Assembly (NCBI GenBank): GCA_002730525.1
Contig: PCAK01000008.1
Span: forward strand, 62,001 to 126,000
Direction: 5' to 3'
From: Acidobacteriota bacterium
GTDB taxonomy: Bacteria > Acidobacteriota > Vicinamibacteria > Vicinamibacterales > UBA823
Length of the DNA: 64,000 bases
Below the pieces are notes generated by a model that saw only the letters and a list, made by a program, of their open reading frames with translations, ran no database searches and had not been told where the DNA came from. The position numbers and the translations under genes were made by a program. Positions 1 through 8,753 of this stretch are shown here, in pieces. Positions within the stretch are counted from its first letter, which is position 1; every line of letters begins with the position of its first letter.

Positions 1-226
1 TCAGGCCGTAATCGACGACGTCGGCGCCCTGCCGGAGGGCGCCGGCGACGAAGGCCTCCTTCAGGACTGGAGACGACAGTCGCATGTCGCGTCCAACGGC
101 GATTCGCCGGGCACCCAGGTAGGCCACGAACGCACGTCCGATTTGCTCCGCCGCAGTCTCGTTGAACTCGCCGGGGTAGACGCCTCGGACGTCGTAGGCT
201 TTGAAGATCTCCCTGAGCACGTTCAA
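1..226 (-). CDS. Phosphomannomutase/phosphoglucomutase, N-terminal part (runs off window)
   Basis: Alpha-D-phosphohexomutase family enzyme that interconverts hexose 6-phosphate and 1-phosphate. Only about 75 residues are in the window. They carry the family's opening KAYDVRG motif and a VGRDMRLSSP stretch that matches the start of the phosphosugar-binding domain. The start is taken at a TTG (226-224), because a GGAG lies 7 nt upstream (237-234) and an in-frame TAG (232-230) closes the frame just before; a GTG at 220 is the alternative. It lies 45 nt downstream of the nucleotidyltransferase gene on the same strand, so the pair would make and activate mannose 1-phosphate or a similar sugar. The active-site serine region lies beyond the window edge. 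Confidence 0.85.
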   Translation of the reverse strand, partial: MNVLREIFKAYDVRGVYPGEFNETAAEQIGRAFVAYLGARRIAVGRDMRLSSPVLKEAFVAGALRQGADVVDYGL

Positions 227-271
227 TGGCTAGCTCCGTTTCGCCGAATCGGGGGAGGCACGATCACGTGG

Positions 272-1336
272 TCACGACCCCAAGCGACCGTACTCCGTGA
301 TCACCGACTTGTCCCCGAGGATGGTGCCGGCATCGATGATGGAATGCTCGCCGATCTGGCATCCGCGGCCGAGGATGGCGTCTGAGACGACGGCCCCGGA
401 CTCGACCTCGCCGTAGGGCCAGAGGATTGCGCCGCTCAGCCGGGCCCTCTCCTTGATCTTGCAGTCCCGACCCAGGACCGTGTACGGCCCGATCTGTGCG
501 TCGGCCTTGATCGTCACGCCCTCATCGATAAAGCAAGGGCCCTCGAGGCGGGCACCTGGCTCGATCTTGGCGGTCTTGGCGACGATGGCTGTGCCGGCGG
601 CGCGGTGTCCGAACGGGGCCGCGGCGAAGCGGCCATCCATGATGTCGCGATGAACCTGCCGGTACTTCTCGGGCGTGCCGATGTCGATCCAGTAGCCACT
701 CGAGACATACGCGATGAATCGTTCACCGCGCTCGATCAGTGACGGGAAGTAGCTTCGCTCGATCGACCAATTCGTTTCCTTGGGAATACGGTCGAGCGTG
801 TCGGGTTCCAGGATGTAGATGCCCGCGTTGATGGTGTTACAGGTGATCTCGTTCGCTTTGGGCTTCTCCAGGAAGCGCCTCACATTGCCGTCGTCGTCGG
901 TTTCGACGAGGCCATACGCCGACGGATTCTCGACCGGTGAGAGCACGATGGTCGCGCGGGCCTCGCGTTCACGGTGCAGCCGGAGTACTGCGGCAAGGTC
1001 GATTTGGGTCAGCACGTCGCCGTTGAACACGATGACGGCGTCGTCCAGATACTGCTCGGCATACTTGACCGCTCCAGCAGTGCCCAGGGGCGCGGGTTCG
1101 ACGACGTAGCGGATCTTCACGCCGAGGTCGCGGCCGTCTCCGATGAGGTCCTCGATGCGGCCGGGCTGGTAATTCAGGCTCAGGATGACCTCGTCGATCG
1201 ACGGAATCTGTCTGAGTAGATCGAGTTGGTACAAGAGGAATGGTCGATTGAAGATCGGGACGATCGGTTTCGGTGTGTGAAGTGTCAACGGGCGGAGACG
1301 CGTGCCCTTGCCGCCGGCGAGAAGGATAGCCTTCAC
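272..1336 (-). CDS. NDP-sugar pyrophosphorylase (mannose-1-phosphate guanylyltransferase-like)
   Basis: 354 residues. It starts with the nucleotidyltransferase signature (GGKGTRLRPLT near residue 8, then TPKP), followed by a Rossmann-like catalytic domain to about residue 235. The C-terminal third is a left-handed beta-helix of hexapeptide repeats, as in the GDP-mannose pyrophosphorylases of the eukaryotic/archaeal type. It should transfer a nucleotide to a sugar 1-phosphate; mannose/GDP is favoured by the mutase just downstream but the substrate is not proven. Start is GTG at 1336 with AGGAGG 5-6 nt upstream. It is divergent from pgsA. Confidence 0.85.
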   Translation of the reverse strand: MKAILLAGGKGTRLRPLTLHTPKPIVPIFNRPFLLYQLDLLRQIPSIDEVILSLNYQPGRIEDLIGDGRDLGVKIRYVVEPAPLGTAGAVKYAEQYLDDAVIVFNGDVLTQIDLAAVLRLHREREARATIVLSPVENPSAYGLVETDDDGNVRRFLEKPKANEITCNTINAGIYILEPDTLDRIPKETNWSIERSYFPSLIERGERFIAYVSSGYWIDIGTPEKYRQVHRDIMDGRFAAAPFGHRAAGTAIVAKTAKIEPGARLEGPCFIDEGVTIKADAQIGPYTVLGRDCKIKERARLSGAILWPYGEVESGAVVSDAILGRGCQIGEHSIIDAGTILGDKSVITEYGRLGS

Positions 1337-1371
1337 CTCAGCCTCCTGGCGTCGTGAGGCGCGAAGGCGGC

Positions 1372-1400
1372 TTGTTGGCGAGGATCGTCCGCGCTACAAT
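1372..1400 (+). promoter_or_regulatory. Sigma70-type promoter for pgsA
   Basis: TTGTTG (1372-1377), 17-nt spacer, TACAAT (1395-1400), 29 nt before the pgsA ATG. It lies in the gap between divergent genes. The match to the -35/-10 consensus is seen in the sequence; activity is inferred. Confidence 0.55.
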
Positions 1401-1429
1401 ATCGCCGCGACGGCACCGCGTGCGCCCAG

Positions 1430-1984
1430 ATGAATCTTCCTAATTCGTTGACGCTCGGCCGCATCTTTCTGATTCCACTGCTCGTCGTCGTCCTTTTGAC
1501 GAGGTTTGAGGGTCGCATGATTCTCGGGGTTCGTAAAGAACTCGTAGGTGCGCTGATCTTCGTGTTAGCCGCCGGCACCGACTGGCTCGACGGCTATCTG
1601 GCTCGGCGCCGCGGTCAGGTGACCACCCTCGGACAGTTGATGGATCCGCTCGCCGACAAACTGCTTATCACGGCGGCGTTCGTCTCGCTGGTGGCCCTGG
1701 ACCTAGCGCCGGCATGGATGGTGGCCGTGATTCTCGGCCGGGAACTCGGGGTGACCGTCTTGCGCAGCGTGGCCTACTCGCGCGGCGTCACTATCGCGGC
1801 ATCCCCGCTGGGAAAAGTAAAGATGGTGACCGAGGTCGTGGCCATCGTCCTGCTGATTCTGGGCGGAGACTACCTGCCACAACTCTTCGTCGTGGGGCAG
1901 GTCGCGCTGTGGGGCGTGCTGGTCGCGGCGCTGCTGTCCGCGCTCGACTACTACCGCCGCTTCAGCCACGTCATCAATCGCTGA
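1430..1984 (+). CDS. pgsA: CDP-diacylglycerol--glycerol-3-phosphate 3-phosphatidyltransferase
   Basis: 184-residue integral membrane enzyme that makes phosphatidylglycerophosphate, the committed step to phosphatidylglycerol and cardiolipin. The complete CDP-alcohol phosphotransferase motif is present: D51-x2-D54-G-x2-A58-R59-x8-G68-x3-D72-x3-D76. Several hydrophobic segments flank it, and the length is normal for the family. No good Shine-Dalgarno sequence precedes the ATG. It is transcribed alone and converges on the bamD operon. Confidence 0.95.
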   Translation: MNLPNSLTLGRIFLIPLLVVVLLTRFEGRMILGVRKELVGALIFVLAAGTDWLDGYLARRRGQVTTLGQLMDPLADKLLITAAFVSLVALDLAPAWMVAVILGRELGVTVLRSVAYSRGVTIAASPLGKVKMVTEVVAIVLLILGGDYLPQLFVVGQVALWGVLVAALLSALDYYRRFSHVINR

Positions 1985-2043
1985 GTCAACCGCAGCCCAG
2001 AAACGTTCGCCGGCGACGCGCGCGCCGTGAGGGTGAGCTTGGC

Positions 2044-2826
2044 TCATCGATGGGCGGCGAGGCGGTCGCCCGCGTAGACGGCGTCGGCTGTGCCGAAAAT
2101 GCGGACGGTCGCGGTTCGGTCATCGACGAGCACCGCGAAGGCCTCGCCCAGATTGTTGACGAGACCTGGTGCGGCCAGGATCTCGCGAAAGAGCGTAAAC
2201 CTGAGGCCAGGGACGACGCCGTCTTCGCGGCCGTGGTCGATCACCACGAAGCGGCGGGGGCCGGCTGTGTAGCCTCCCTCCTCGGTAAAGAGCACGCGAG
2301 CTGCAGAGGCGTAGTCCGCCTCGGCGAGCGGGGACCCCGCGGGCGGGTCGACCGCTTCGAACGGTTCGATGTAGTCCCCGATCAGCACGTCGCCGCACGA
2401 ATGCGCGATCGTGGCGATGGCCATCTCCTCCTCGACGGCGACGATGCGCAGCCAGCCGGCCGTGTGGAGAACGGCTGGCATCTCGCCCCGCGGCACCACT
2501 GACTCGACACGCGACCGGTACTGTCGGCGAATAAAGAACTCCGCGCCAACGGCGAGTCCGCGATTGCGACCCGCATCGAGAATGACCGCCTCTCCGGGAC
2601 CGAACATCCGTTTGGCGCGGCCTTCTTGCGAGCCGGCAACCGTCGTCGGCAACTCCGGCGCGAGCCAGATGGCGCGCGGCGCGCAGAGGATCTCGACCGA
2701 GCGCGCGACGGCAATGCTCGGATCGAGCGTTCCGGCTGTGCGCTGGGCCGACGCCGTCCCGGCCGACGCGAGTGCGAGGCTGGCGGCACACAGGGCGAAC
2801 AGCCAGCGGATAGGGCTAGGGGTCAT
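2044..2826 (-). CDS. Secreted protein of unknown function
   Basis: 260 residues with a clear signal peptide (hydrophobic segment about residues 8-20, AxA-like cleavage near residue 27). The rest is soluble and beta-rich, with repeated runs such as GLAVGAEFFIRR and GVVPGLRFTLFRE. These look like two copies of a small beta-barrel of the type often found in LysM-associated or FlgT-like periplasmic proteins, but I do not recognise the family firmly. Its ATG overlaps the bamD stop (ATGA), so it is translationally coupled and is the last gene of the PASTA-rpe-bamD operon. An envelope role is inferred from that context only. Confidence 0.7.
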   Translation of the reverse strand: MTPSPIRWLFALCAASLALASAGTASAQRTAGTLDPSIAVARSVEILCAPRAIWLAPELPTTVAGSQEGRAKRMFGPGEAVILDAGRNRGLAVGAEFFIRRQYRSRVESVVPRGEMPAVLHTAGWLRIVAVEEEMAIATIAHSCGDVLIGDYIEPFEAVDPPAGSPLAEADYASAARVLFTEEGGYTAGPRRFVVIDHGREDGVVPGLRFTLFREILAAPGLVNNLGEAFAVLVDDRTATVRIFGTADAVYAGDRLAAHR

Positions 2827-3623
2827 GATCCGTCTCCTCTCAGCTCTTCGATCCGCATCCGGGCAAGCTCGAGATACTCGCTCGTTTCGAACTCGTTCAC
2901 GAGTCGTTCGAAGTAGGGTAGCGCCTCCGGCCCTCGTCCGATCACAATGAGCGCCTCAGCCAGCACGTAGTACACCCCGTCGCGGCGGGGGTACTCAGGA
3001 TCCTGGGCGAGGACCGCACGCATCCGCTGGATGGCACCCGGATACCAGCGCTGGCTGAAGTAGAACTCGCCGACCTGAAAGTCGGCCTCGCTGAGTCGGT
3101 TGCGCACCTCTCGATAACGCCCGCGCGCCTCCTCGCTCAGATCGCTGTCGGGATACAACTCGAAGAAGAGCAGGAAAGCCTCCGCCGCGGACCGGCTCCA
3201 GGTCTGGTCTCGGTCTGGTCCGAGCATCTGCGCATGATGCGCCATGGCAATCTGAAACTGGGCGTACCCGGCGCGCGGATGGGTCGGGAAGAACCGGAGA
3301 AACTCGTCGTACTCGTTGACGGCTTCCACCTGCGCGGCGGCGCCGCCCTGCCCGAGGATAGCGTCGCCGAGAGCCAACTTTGCGTCGAAGCGGAACTGAC
3401 TCTGCGGATAGGCGTCAACGAGTCGACGGAAGACGTTGCGCGCGGGCCTCCAGTCCTCGTCCTCCAGAAATGCCGTGCCGCGCTCGAACAGAAACCGGTC
3501 GGGTTCCGGCGTGCCCGGCGGGACGATCGTGGGATCCGAAGCCGCGCACCCGATGCCCAGCAGCGGCGCGACCAAGAGCGCGGTGAGGGCGAGCGCCGAC
3601 TGATGACGGAGGAGGCCGATCAT
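2823..3623 (-). CDS. bamD: Outer membrane protein assembly factor BamD
   Basis: Lipoprotein partner of BamA in the beta-barrel assembly machine, acting on the inner face of the outer membrane. 266 residues from the ATG at 3623. It has a signal sequence ending at a cysteine (GIGC, C26; the lipobox is imperfect, with G instead of L at -3), then five tetratricopeptide-like repeats, with RLVDAYPQSQF and EYDEFLRFFPTHP typical of the BamD/YfiO family. The start overlaps the epimerase stop (ATGA). An ATG 30 nt upstream would add residues ahead of the signal peptide and is rejected. Confidence 0.9.
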   Translation of the reverse strand: MIGLLRHQSALALTALLVAPLLGIGCAASDPTIVPPGTPEPDRFLFERGTAFLEDEDWRPARNVFRRLVDAYPQSQFRFDAKLALGDAILGQGGAAAQVEAVNEYDEFLRFFPTHPRAGYAQFQIAMAHHAQMLGPDRDQTWSRSAAEAFLLFFELYPDSDLSEEARGRYREVRNRLSEADFQVGEFYFSQRWYPGAIQRMRAVLAQDPEYPRRDGVYYVLAEALIVIGRGPEALPYFERLVNEFETSEYLELARMRIEELRGDGS

Positions 3624-4570
3624 GAGGTGACCCTGGGTCGAGCGGCGAGCCACGCCTGCTCGGCCCGCAGGCCGTCCTTCAGTGAGGTGGTCGGCGCGAA
3701 GCCGAGGTCGCGCCGCGCGAGCGAGGTGTCGGCATAGGTATCGCGCATGTCGCCGCGCTGCGTCGCTTCGCGGCGGACATCGAGGCGACGTCCCGTGGAC
3801 CTCGCGATCAGATCGACCGCCTCATTCATGGAGATCCGCGAGCCTCCACCGATGTTGTAGACCTGGCCGGGAACACCCTGCAGTCCAGCGGACACGGTCG
3901 CCGCCACGGCGTCCGCAACAAAGGTGAAGTCACGGGTCTGTCGACCGTCCCCGTAGAGATGGATGGGCTCGTCGCGCATCGCCGCGAGCAGGAAGCGGTG
4001 GAACGCCATGTCGGGGCGCTGGCGTGGCCCGTAGACCGTGAAGTACCGGAGGGCCACGGCGGGCACGCCTCTGTTGTGGTGGTAGAGCATGCACAGTTGC
4101 TCCGCCGCGAGCTTCGTCACGCCGTAGGGCGAGACGGGGCGGGGCAAGGCATCTTCGCGCATCGGCAGCGCGACGTGGTCGCCATAGACCGACGAGCTCG
4201 ATGCGTAGACGAACCGCTCGAGCGGACGGTCGACGCATGCTTCGAGCAGCAGTTGCGTGGCGTCGAGATTGAGGGCCGTGTAGACCCGAAAGTCCCGCCC
4301 CCAGCTCTTCCGGACACCGGCCTGAGCGGCCAGGTGAAAGACATGGGTGACATCGGCGAGCAGACGCGGAAGATCCGCGTCGGCCAGGTTGGTTTCGACG
4401 AGCCGAAAGGCCGCGGACTCCAGCAGCGGCGACAGGTTGGCGTCTTTCTGCGCCCGATCGTAGTAGTCGGTGAAGCTGTCGAGGCCGACGACCTCGGTCC
4501 CGCGCGCGAGCAGGGCTTCGGCCAGATGTGAGCCGATGAAGCCGGCGGCGCCGGTGACCAGGGCCTTCAT
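3620..4570 (-). CDS. NAD-dependent epimerase/dehydratase (extended SDR)
   Basis: 316-residue nucleotide-sugar epimerase-type enzyme. The N-terminal NAD-binding motif GAAGFIGSHL is at residues 7-16, with the SSSSVYGD substrate segment and the catalytic YGVTK (Y-x3-K) mid-protein. The sequence is closest in feel to the UDP-glucuronate/UDP-glucose 4-epimerase group, but the substrate cannot be fixed. Start is ATG 4570, overlapping the thioesterase stop (ATGA); a longer reading from 4606 would run into that gene. It belongs with the sugar-nucleotide genes at the window start functionally, but sits in the bamD operon. Confidence 0.85.
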   Translation of the reverse strand: MKALVTGAAGFIGSHLAEALLARGTEVVGLDSFTDYYDRAQKDANLSPLLESAAFRLVETNLADADLPRLLADVTHVFHLAAQAGVRKSWGRDFRVYTALNLDATQLLLEACVDRPLERFVYASSSSVYGDHVALPMREDALPRPVSPYGVTKLAAEQLCMLYHHNRGVPAVALRYFTVYGPRQRPDMAFHRFLLAAMRDEPIHLYGDGRQTRDFTFVADAVAATVSAGLQGVPGQVYNIGGGSRISMNEAVDLIARSTGRRLDVRREATQRGDMRDTYADTSLARRDLGFAPTTSLKDGLRAEQAWLAARPRVTS

Positions 4571-4959
4571 GCCAGCTCCGTCCTGATCTGATCGGGCAAC
4601 CGGCACGGGCGGCCCCGCTCGTTGATGGCGGCGTGCACCGTTCGCCCGACGGCACTCACGGTGCCGTCGGCGCCGATGACGTCATACTCGAACGCGATGC
4701 GGGCCGGTGAGAGGAGCGCGCCGCGCGTGGACACCTCGAGTTCGTCGTCATAGTGCGCCGGTTGGCGATATTCGCAGTGCGCTTCGATGACCGGCAGCGA
4801 CACCCCGGCCTCCTCCATTTCGCGGTAGGTCCACCCCATCGTTCGCAGCAGGTCGGTCCGTGCGACCTCGAACCAGACGAGATAGTTGGCGTAGTACACC
4901 ACGCCCATCTTATCGGTCTCGGCGTAGCGGACGCGCACACTGGACGAACTGGTGCGCAC
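4567..4959 (-). CDS. Acyl-CoA thioesterase, YbgC/4-hydroxybenzoyl-CoA thioesterase family
   Basis: 130-residue hotdog-fold thioesterase. The family signature is present: YAETDKMGVVYYANYLVWFE, with the catalytic Asp (D of ETD) and the Tyr/Asn that follow. The open frame extends far upstream into rpe, but that part is a Pro/Arg-rich shadow; GTG 4959, one base after the rpe stop and preceded by AAGGAG, gives the family's normal length. In many Gram-negatives YbgC sits with Tol-Pal; here it lies between rpe and an epimerase. The natural acyl substrate is unknown. Confidence 0.85.
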   Translation of the reverse strand: MRTSSSSVRVRYAETDKMGVVYYANYLVWFEVARTDLLRTMGWTYREMEEAGVSLPVIEAHCEYRQPAHYDDELEVSTRGALLSPARIAFEYDVIGADGTVSAVGRTVHAAINERGRPCRLPDQIRTELA

Positions 4960-4960
4960 C

Positions 4961-5641
4961 CTATGCCGACTCCTTCGTCGTCGCGGCGTCGGCCGCGGCG
5001 CGCAGCGCCCGGGTGGCCGCCTCCGGATCGTCCTGGCTGAAGATGGCTGACCCGGCCACCAGGAGCGCGGCGCCGGATGCGACGAGCGCGGCCGCGTTGG
5101 TCCCGTCGACACCGCCATCGACGGTGATGGGCGCCGGATTCCCAGCTCGGGCCAGCAGCGCGCGCGTCGCACGAACTTTTTCGAGGCTGCGCGGAATGAA
5201 TTGCTGTCCGCCGAAACCTGGGTTGACGGACATGACGATGACCAGGTCGACGTCGCCCGCGACCTCCTCGATGGCGGTGACCGAGGTGGACGGATTCAAG
5301 GCGACACCGGCGCGCATGCCGAGCGCCTTGATCGCGGCGAGCGTTCGGTGCAGATGGGGTGACGCCTCCACGTGCACCGACAGCGCATCGGCACCGGCGG
5401 CGGCGAACACGTTCAGATACCGGTCAGGCGCCTCGATCATCAGGTGTACGTCGAGCGGCACCTGCGCGACGCGCTTGAGGGCGCGCACGACCGGCGGTCC
5501 GACGGTGAGGTTGGGGACGAAATGGCCATCCATGACGTCGACGTGGATGGCGTCGGCGCCTCCACGCTCGGCCGACCTGACGGCGTCACCAAGCGCGGCA
5601 AAGTCGGCCGAGAGAATCGACGGGGCGATCCGCACACTCAT
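4961..5641 (-). CDS. rpe: Ribulose-phosphate 3-epimerase
   Basis: 226-residue TIM barrel that interconverts ribulose 5-phosphate and xylulose 5-phosphate in the pentose phosphate and Calvin pathways. Seen in order: SILSADF (residues 8-14), HVDVMDGHFVPN with its metal ligands, HLMIEAP, VNPGFGGQ and the C-terminal DGGV. Length is standard. The ATG overlaps the stop of the PASTA-domain gene, and the next gene starts one base after its own stop, so it is inside a tightly coupled operon. Confidence 0.95.
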   Translation of the reverse strand: MSVRIAPSILSADFAALGDAVRSAERGGADAIHVDVMDGHFVPNLTVGPPVVRALKRVAQVPLDVHLMIEAPDRYLNVFAAAGADALSVHVEASPHLHRTLAAIKALGMRAGVALNPSTSVTAIEEVAGDVDLVIVMSVNPGFGGQQFIPRSLEKVRATRALLARAGNPAPITVDGGVDGTNAAALVASGAALLVAGSAIFSQDDPEAATRALRAAADAATTKESA

Positions 5642-6360
5642 CGGCTGACCTCGAGGGAGATCGGCTCTCCCGGCGAGATCTGAAACCCGGCCTGGGGGTA
5701 CTGGCGCAGCACGATGCCGGGCGGCACGTTCGGGTAGGGATGATCACCGACGACCGTGACGCGAAACCCTTGCGCGCGTAGGGTGTCGGCCGTCGCCGTG
5801 CCATCGGCACCGATCAGATCGGGCATGACGTAGGTCGCCGCGCGCTCACCGCGATTCACCAGCAACGATACGGCGGTGCTCTCGGTCGCTGGGGGTGGCT
5901 CCTGGGCGACCACGGTGTCGCTCGGATAGCGGCCGGAGCGGATTTCGGCAACCCCCATCAGTTCGAGGCGGTCTTCCTGCACACGCAACTGGGCGCTGCG
6001 CGCGGACTGCCCGACCAATGCCGGAATCCGGCTCGGCCGGGAGCCAGCGCTGAGCCAGACCTTGATGGTGCGCTGCCGCCGGGCGCTGACTCCGGGCGGT
6101 GGCTCCTGCAACATCACGCTGCCGGCCGGAATCGACGGGTGCAGCCGCTGGCCGGGTTCGAGCCGGAGCAGCAGGCCGAGGTCACTCAGCGTGGTGCTCG
6201 CTGCGGCAATCGTTTGACCGGAGACGTTGGGAATGGTGACTTCGCGGGTTCGAAGCGCGACACGCATGCCGGCAGCGGCGAAGAGCAGGTACGTCGCCAT
6301 CAGCGCGCCGGCCAGCAGGCAGACTTTCCCGACGCCCCACACGCGACTCGTTAGGGCCAT
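5638..6360 (-). CDS. Membrane-anchored PASTA-domain protein
   Basis: 240 residues from the ATG at 6360. One N-terminal transmembrane helix (about residues 12-30) is followed by three PASTA repeats, recognisable by IPNVSGQTIAAA, IPALVGQSARSA and MPDLIGADGTAT and by repeated QEPPPG/QYPQAG ends. PASTA domains bind peptidoglycan or muropeptides and normally form the outside part of Ser/Thr kinases or penicillin-binding proteins. Here there is no kinase or transpeptidase domain, so it may be a stand-alone cell-wall sensor or binder. First gene of the operon that continues through bamD. Confidence 0.8.
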   Translation of the reverse strand: MALTSRVWGVGKVCLLAGALMATYLLFAAAGMRVALRTREVTIPNVSGQTIAAASTTLSDLGLLLRLEPGQRLHPSIPAGSVMLQEPPPGVSARRQRTIKVWLSAGSRPSRIPALVGQSARSAQLRVQEDRLELMGVAEIRSGRYPSDTVVAQEPPPATESTAVSLLVNRGERAATYVMPDLIGADGTATADTLRAQGFRVTVVGDHPYPNVPPGIVLRQYPQAGFQISPGEPISLEVSR

Positions 6361-6370
6361 CGAAGAGCCC

Positions 6371-6399
6371 AATCTAGCACAAGTCCTTGTTTTGCACAA
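6371..6399 (-). promoter_or_regulatory. Sigma70-type promoter for the PASTA-rpe-bamD operon
   Basis: On the minus strand TTGTGC (6399-6394), 17-nt spacer, TAGATT (6376-6371), 10 nt before the ATG at 6360. It lies in the only sizeable gap between the rsmB stop and the PASTA gene. A short CCTTG/CAAGG inverted repeat sits at the -35 side. Confidence 0.45.
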
Positions 6400-6408
6400 G
6401 GTTGGCGG

Positions 6409-7809
6409 TTAGTCGCGGACGAGGGCAGCACCGAAGAACGCGTCGAGTGCGTGGACGTGCGGATAGGTGCGCAGGTGCCCCTGGGCGTCGATGGTCGAGG
6501 CGAGGTCCTCCCCACCTTCGGAGTCCGACGGCTGGTGGCGGAAGGCGGGGGCCGAGGCGAGGAATGCCTCGACGACTCGTTCATTCTCCTCGGGCTCGCT
6601 CGAGCAGGTGGCGTAGACGAGCCGACCGCCGGGTCGCACCGTGTCCGCGGCGGCGTGCAGCATCGCGAGTTGAGATGACGCCAGGCGGGCGGGGTCGTCC
6701 GGGCCCCGCCGCCAGCGGATCTCGGGGTCGCGTCGGATCGTGCCGAGTCCGGTGCAGGGCGCATCTACCAGCACCCGGTCGAACACCGGACCGAACGGCG
6801 CCCCGCGCGTGAGGTCGGCCGCGATGAGGCGAGCGACTTCGGCTCCGGCCTGTTCGACCGTTTCGGCCAGCAAGGTCAACCGGCGCTTCCGGGTGTCCCC
6901 CGCCACGAGGAGGCCACGATTCGCCATCATGGCGGTCATCGACACGGTCTTGCCCCCGGGAGCAGCGCAGGCGTCGAAGACCCGGTGCCCCGGCGAGACC
7001 TGGACCAAAGGGGCGACGAGCTGGGAGGCTTCGTCCTGCACGAAGAAGTCGCCCGTGGAGGCGAGGTCGGTGAGAAGCGGATTTCCGGACGTGACAACGA
7101 GACCGTCCGAGGCGTATCGGGCCGGTTCGACGGTGACGTCTCGCTCGGCGAGCCGGGCCGTGAGCGTCTCGGCGCTCGTTCGCATGGTGTTCACACGAAG
7201 GGTCAGTCGCGCCGGGCGATTATTGAACTCGGTCCACGCCAGCGTCGCGGGGTAGCCGTAGCGATGGAGCCAGCGCTCGATGAGCCAGGCCGGGTGGGAT
7301 TGCGTGATGCTCAGGAAGCGGACGGTGGTCCGTCGCAGTTCGTCTGGCCAGTTCGAGAGCGGCAGTGCGGCGGCAGCGTCGAGCGCGCCCTCGGACGGCG
7401 GCGGTGGCAGCGGCAGGTCCGGCTGAGCTCGGGAGAGCGCACGGAGAACGGCGTTGGTCAGGCCGGTGGCATGGCGGCGGCCGGCGGTCCGGGTGATCTC
7501 CACGGCGTCGTTGACGATGGCGGACGTCGGCACCCGGTCGAGGTGCACGAGTTGGTAGACGCTGATGCGCAGGACGTCGAGGACGATCGGATCGAGCTTG
7601 GTGACGGGGCGGTCCGCGAAGTGCGCGACGAGGTGATCGAGCGCGGCGAGCCAGCGCAGAGTGCCCGTCACGATCTCTCCAGTCAACGCGCGATCGCGAC
7701 GATCGGGGACACCCGATCGCGCGCGATGCAGCGCATCAGGCAGATCGGTCCCTCGACTCGTGACTGCCTGTAGCGCCCGAAACGCCGCAATGCGGGCGGG
7801 CGCGATCAT
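6409..7809 (-). CDS. rsmB: 16S rRNA (cytosine(967)-C5)-methyltransferase RsmB
   Basis: 466 residues. The N-terminal NusB-like RNA-binding domain (about 1-140) is followed by a Rossmann methyltransferase domain with DACAAPGGKT (SAM site), DAPCTGLGTIRRDPEI carrying the motif IV Cys, and YATCSSEPEEN carrying the catalytic Cys. Methylates C967 in the 30S subunit. The start is ATG 7809, overlapping the fmt stop (ATGA); the longer reading frame upstream is only fmt in another frame. In many bacteria rsmB follows fmt in exactly this way. Confidence 0.95.
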   Translation of the reverse strand: MIAPARIAAFRALQAVTSRGTDLPDALHRARSGVPDRRDRALTGEIVTGTLRWLAALDHLVAHFADRPVTKLDPIVLDVLRISVYQLVHLDRVPTSAIVNDAVEITRTAGRRHATGLTNAVLRALSRAQPDLPLPPPPSEGALDAAAALPLSNWPDELRRTTVRFLSITQSHPAWLIERWLHRYGYPATLAWTEFNNRPARLTLRVNTMRTSAETLTARLAERDVTVEPARYASDGLVVTSGNPLLTDLASTGDFFVQDEASQLVAPLVQVSPGHRVFDACAAPGGKTVSMTAMMANRGLLVAGDTRKRRLTLLAETVEQAGAEVARLIAADLTRGAPFGPVFDRVLVDAPCTGLGTIRRDPEIRWRRGPDDPARLASSQLAMLHAAADTVRPGGRLVYATCSSEPEENERVVEAFLASAPAFRHQPSDSEGGEDLASTIDAQGHLRTYPHVHALDAFFGAALVRD

Positions 7810-8753
7810 CGCGGACTCCGGGAGGCGAAGATCGCCCCGGTCGAGAGCGCGTGCCCGGCGAGAAACGCGGCGGTCGCCATGACGTGTCGGCCGTCGGGCT
7901 GAATCGCCAGGACCTCGATGACCGAACACTCGCCGGCGGCGACGAGGAGCCTTCCGGCGGACTCGAGAATCTGACCGGGTTGGCCCGTCACGGAGTGGGT
8001 GGTGACGGCCGTGCGATGCAGCACGTAGCGGGTGCCGTCGAGATGGGTGAAGGCGTGTGGCCAGGGGTGCATTGCCCGGACGTGGTTGTGGATCGCCTTG
8101 GCGGGCTGCTGCCAGTCGATCTGTCCATCGGTCTTGACGAGCCGCGGGGCGCAGCTGGCAGCAGCGTCGTCTTGTGGCTCGCCAGTCAGGTCTCCGGCCA
8201 CGAAGGCGTCGAGGTGCTGTAGCAGCAGCGCCGCGCCGAGCCGGCCGAGCGCGGCCGCAACGTCGGCGGCGGTATCATCGGGGCCGATCGGATGAGTGGC
8301 GCGGGCGAGAATCGGGCCTGCATCGAGCGCGGCGACGACCCGCATCAGCGTGATGCCGGTCAAGGCATCGCCGGACTGGATCGCACGCTGAATAGGCGAG
8401 GCGCCGCGATACGCGGGTAGCAGCGAGGCGTGCAGGTTGACGAGGCCGCATCGCGGGAGGCTGAGCACCTCGTCAGGGAGAATCTTGCCGTATGCCGCCA
8501 CGACGCCGACGTCGGGTGCGGCGCGACCGAGCGCTCGCAGGAACTCGGGTTCACTGAGCCGCTCGGGCGTCAGCACCGGCACTCCGTGGGTCTGGGCAAG
8601 CGACTTGGTCTCGGACGGTGACAGACGCTGGCCGCGACCGCGCTGTCGGTCGGGCTGCGTTACCAGCGCCACGACGTCATGCGACGACGCGATCAGGGCA
8701 GTGAGCGACGGGATGGCAAAGGCCGGAGTGCCGAAGAACGCGACCTTCACCAT
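7806..8753 (-). CDS. fmt: Methionyl-tRNA formyltransferase
   Basis: 315 residues. Formylates the initiator Met-tRNA from 10-formyl-tetrahydrofolate. The N-terminal hydrolase-fold domain shows FFGTPAFAIP, NLHASLLPAYRGASPIQ (catalytic N-x-H) and GITLM with the downstream catalytic Asp (ALDAGP). The C-terminal OB-like domain (about 205-315) contains the tRNA-binding surface. It overlaps the end of def by 7 nt and the start of rsmB by 4 nt, the classical def-fmt-rsmB order. Confidence 0.96.
   Translation of the reverse strand: MVKVAFFGTPAFAIPSLTALIASSHDVVALVTQPDRQRGRGQRLSPSETKSLAQTHGVPVLTPERLSEPEFLRALGRAAPDVGVVAAYGKILPDEVLSLPRCGLVNLHASLLPAYRGASPIQRAIQSGDALTGITLMRVVAALDAGPILARATHPIGPDDTAADVAAALGRLGAALLLQHLDAFVAGDLTGEPQDDAAASCAPRLVKTDGQIDWQQPAKAIHNHVRAMHPWPHAFTHLDGTRYVLHRTAVTTHSVTGQPGQILESAGRLLVAAGECSVIEVLAIQPDGRHVMATAAFLAGHALSTGAIFASRSPR

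Noticed and set aside
1985-2043. Terminator between convergent pgsA and the unknown secreted gene
   Set aside because: Only a 5-bp CGGCG/CGCCG repeat without a T-run; too weak to call.
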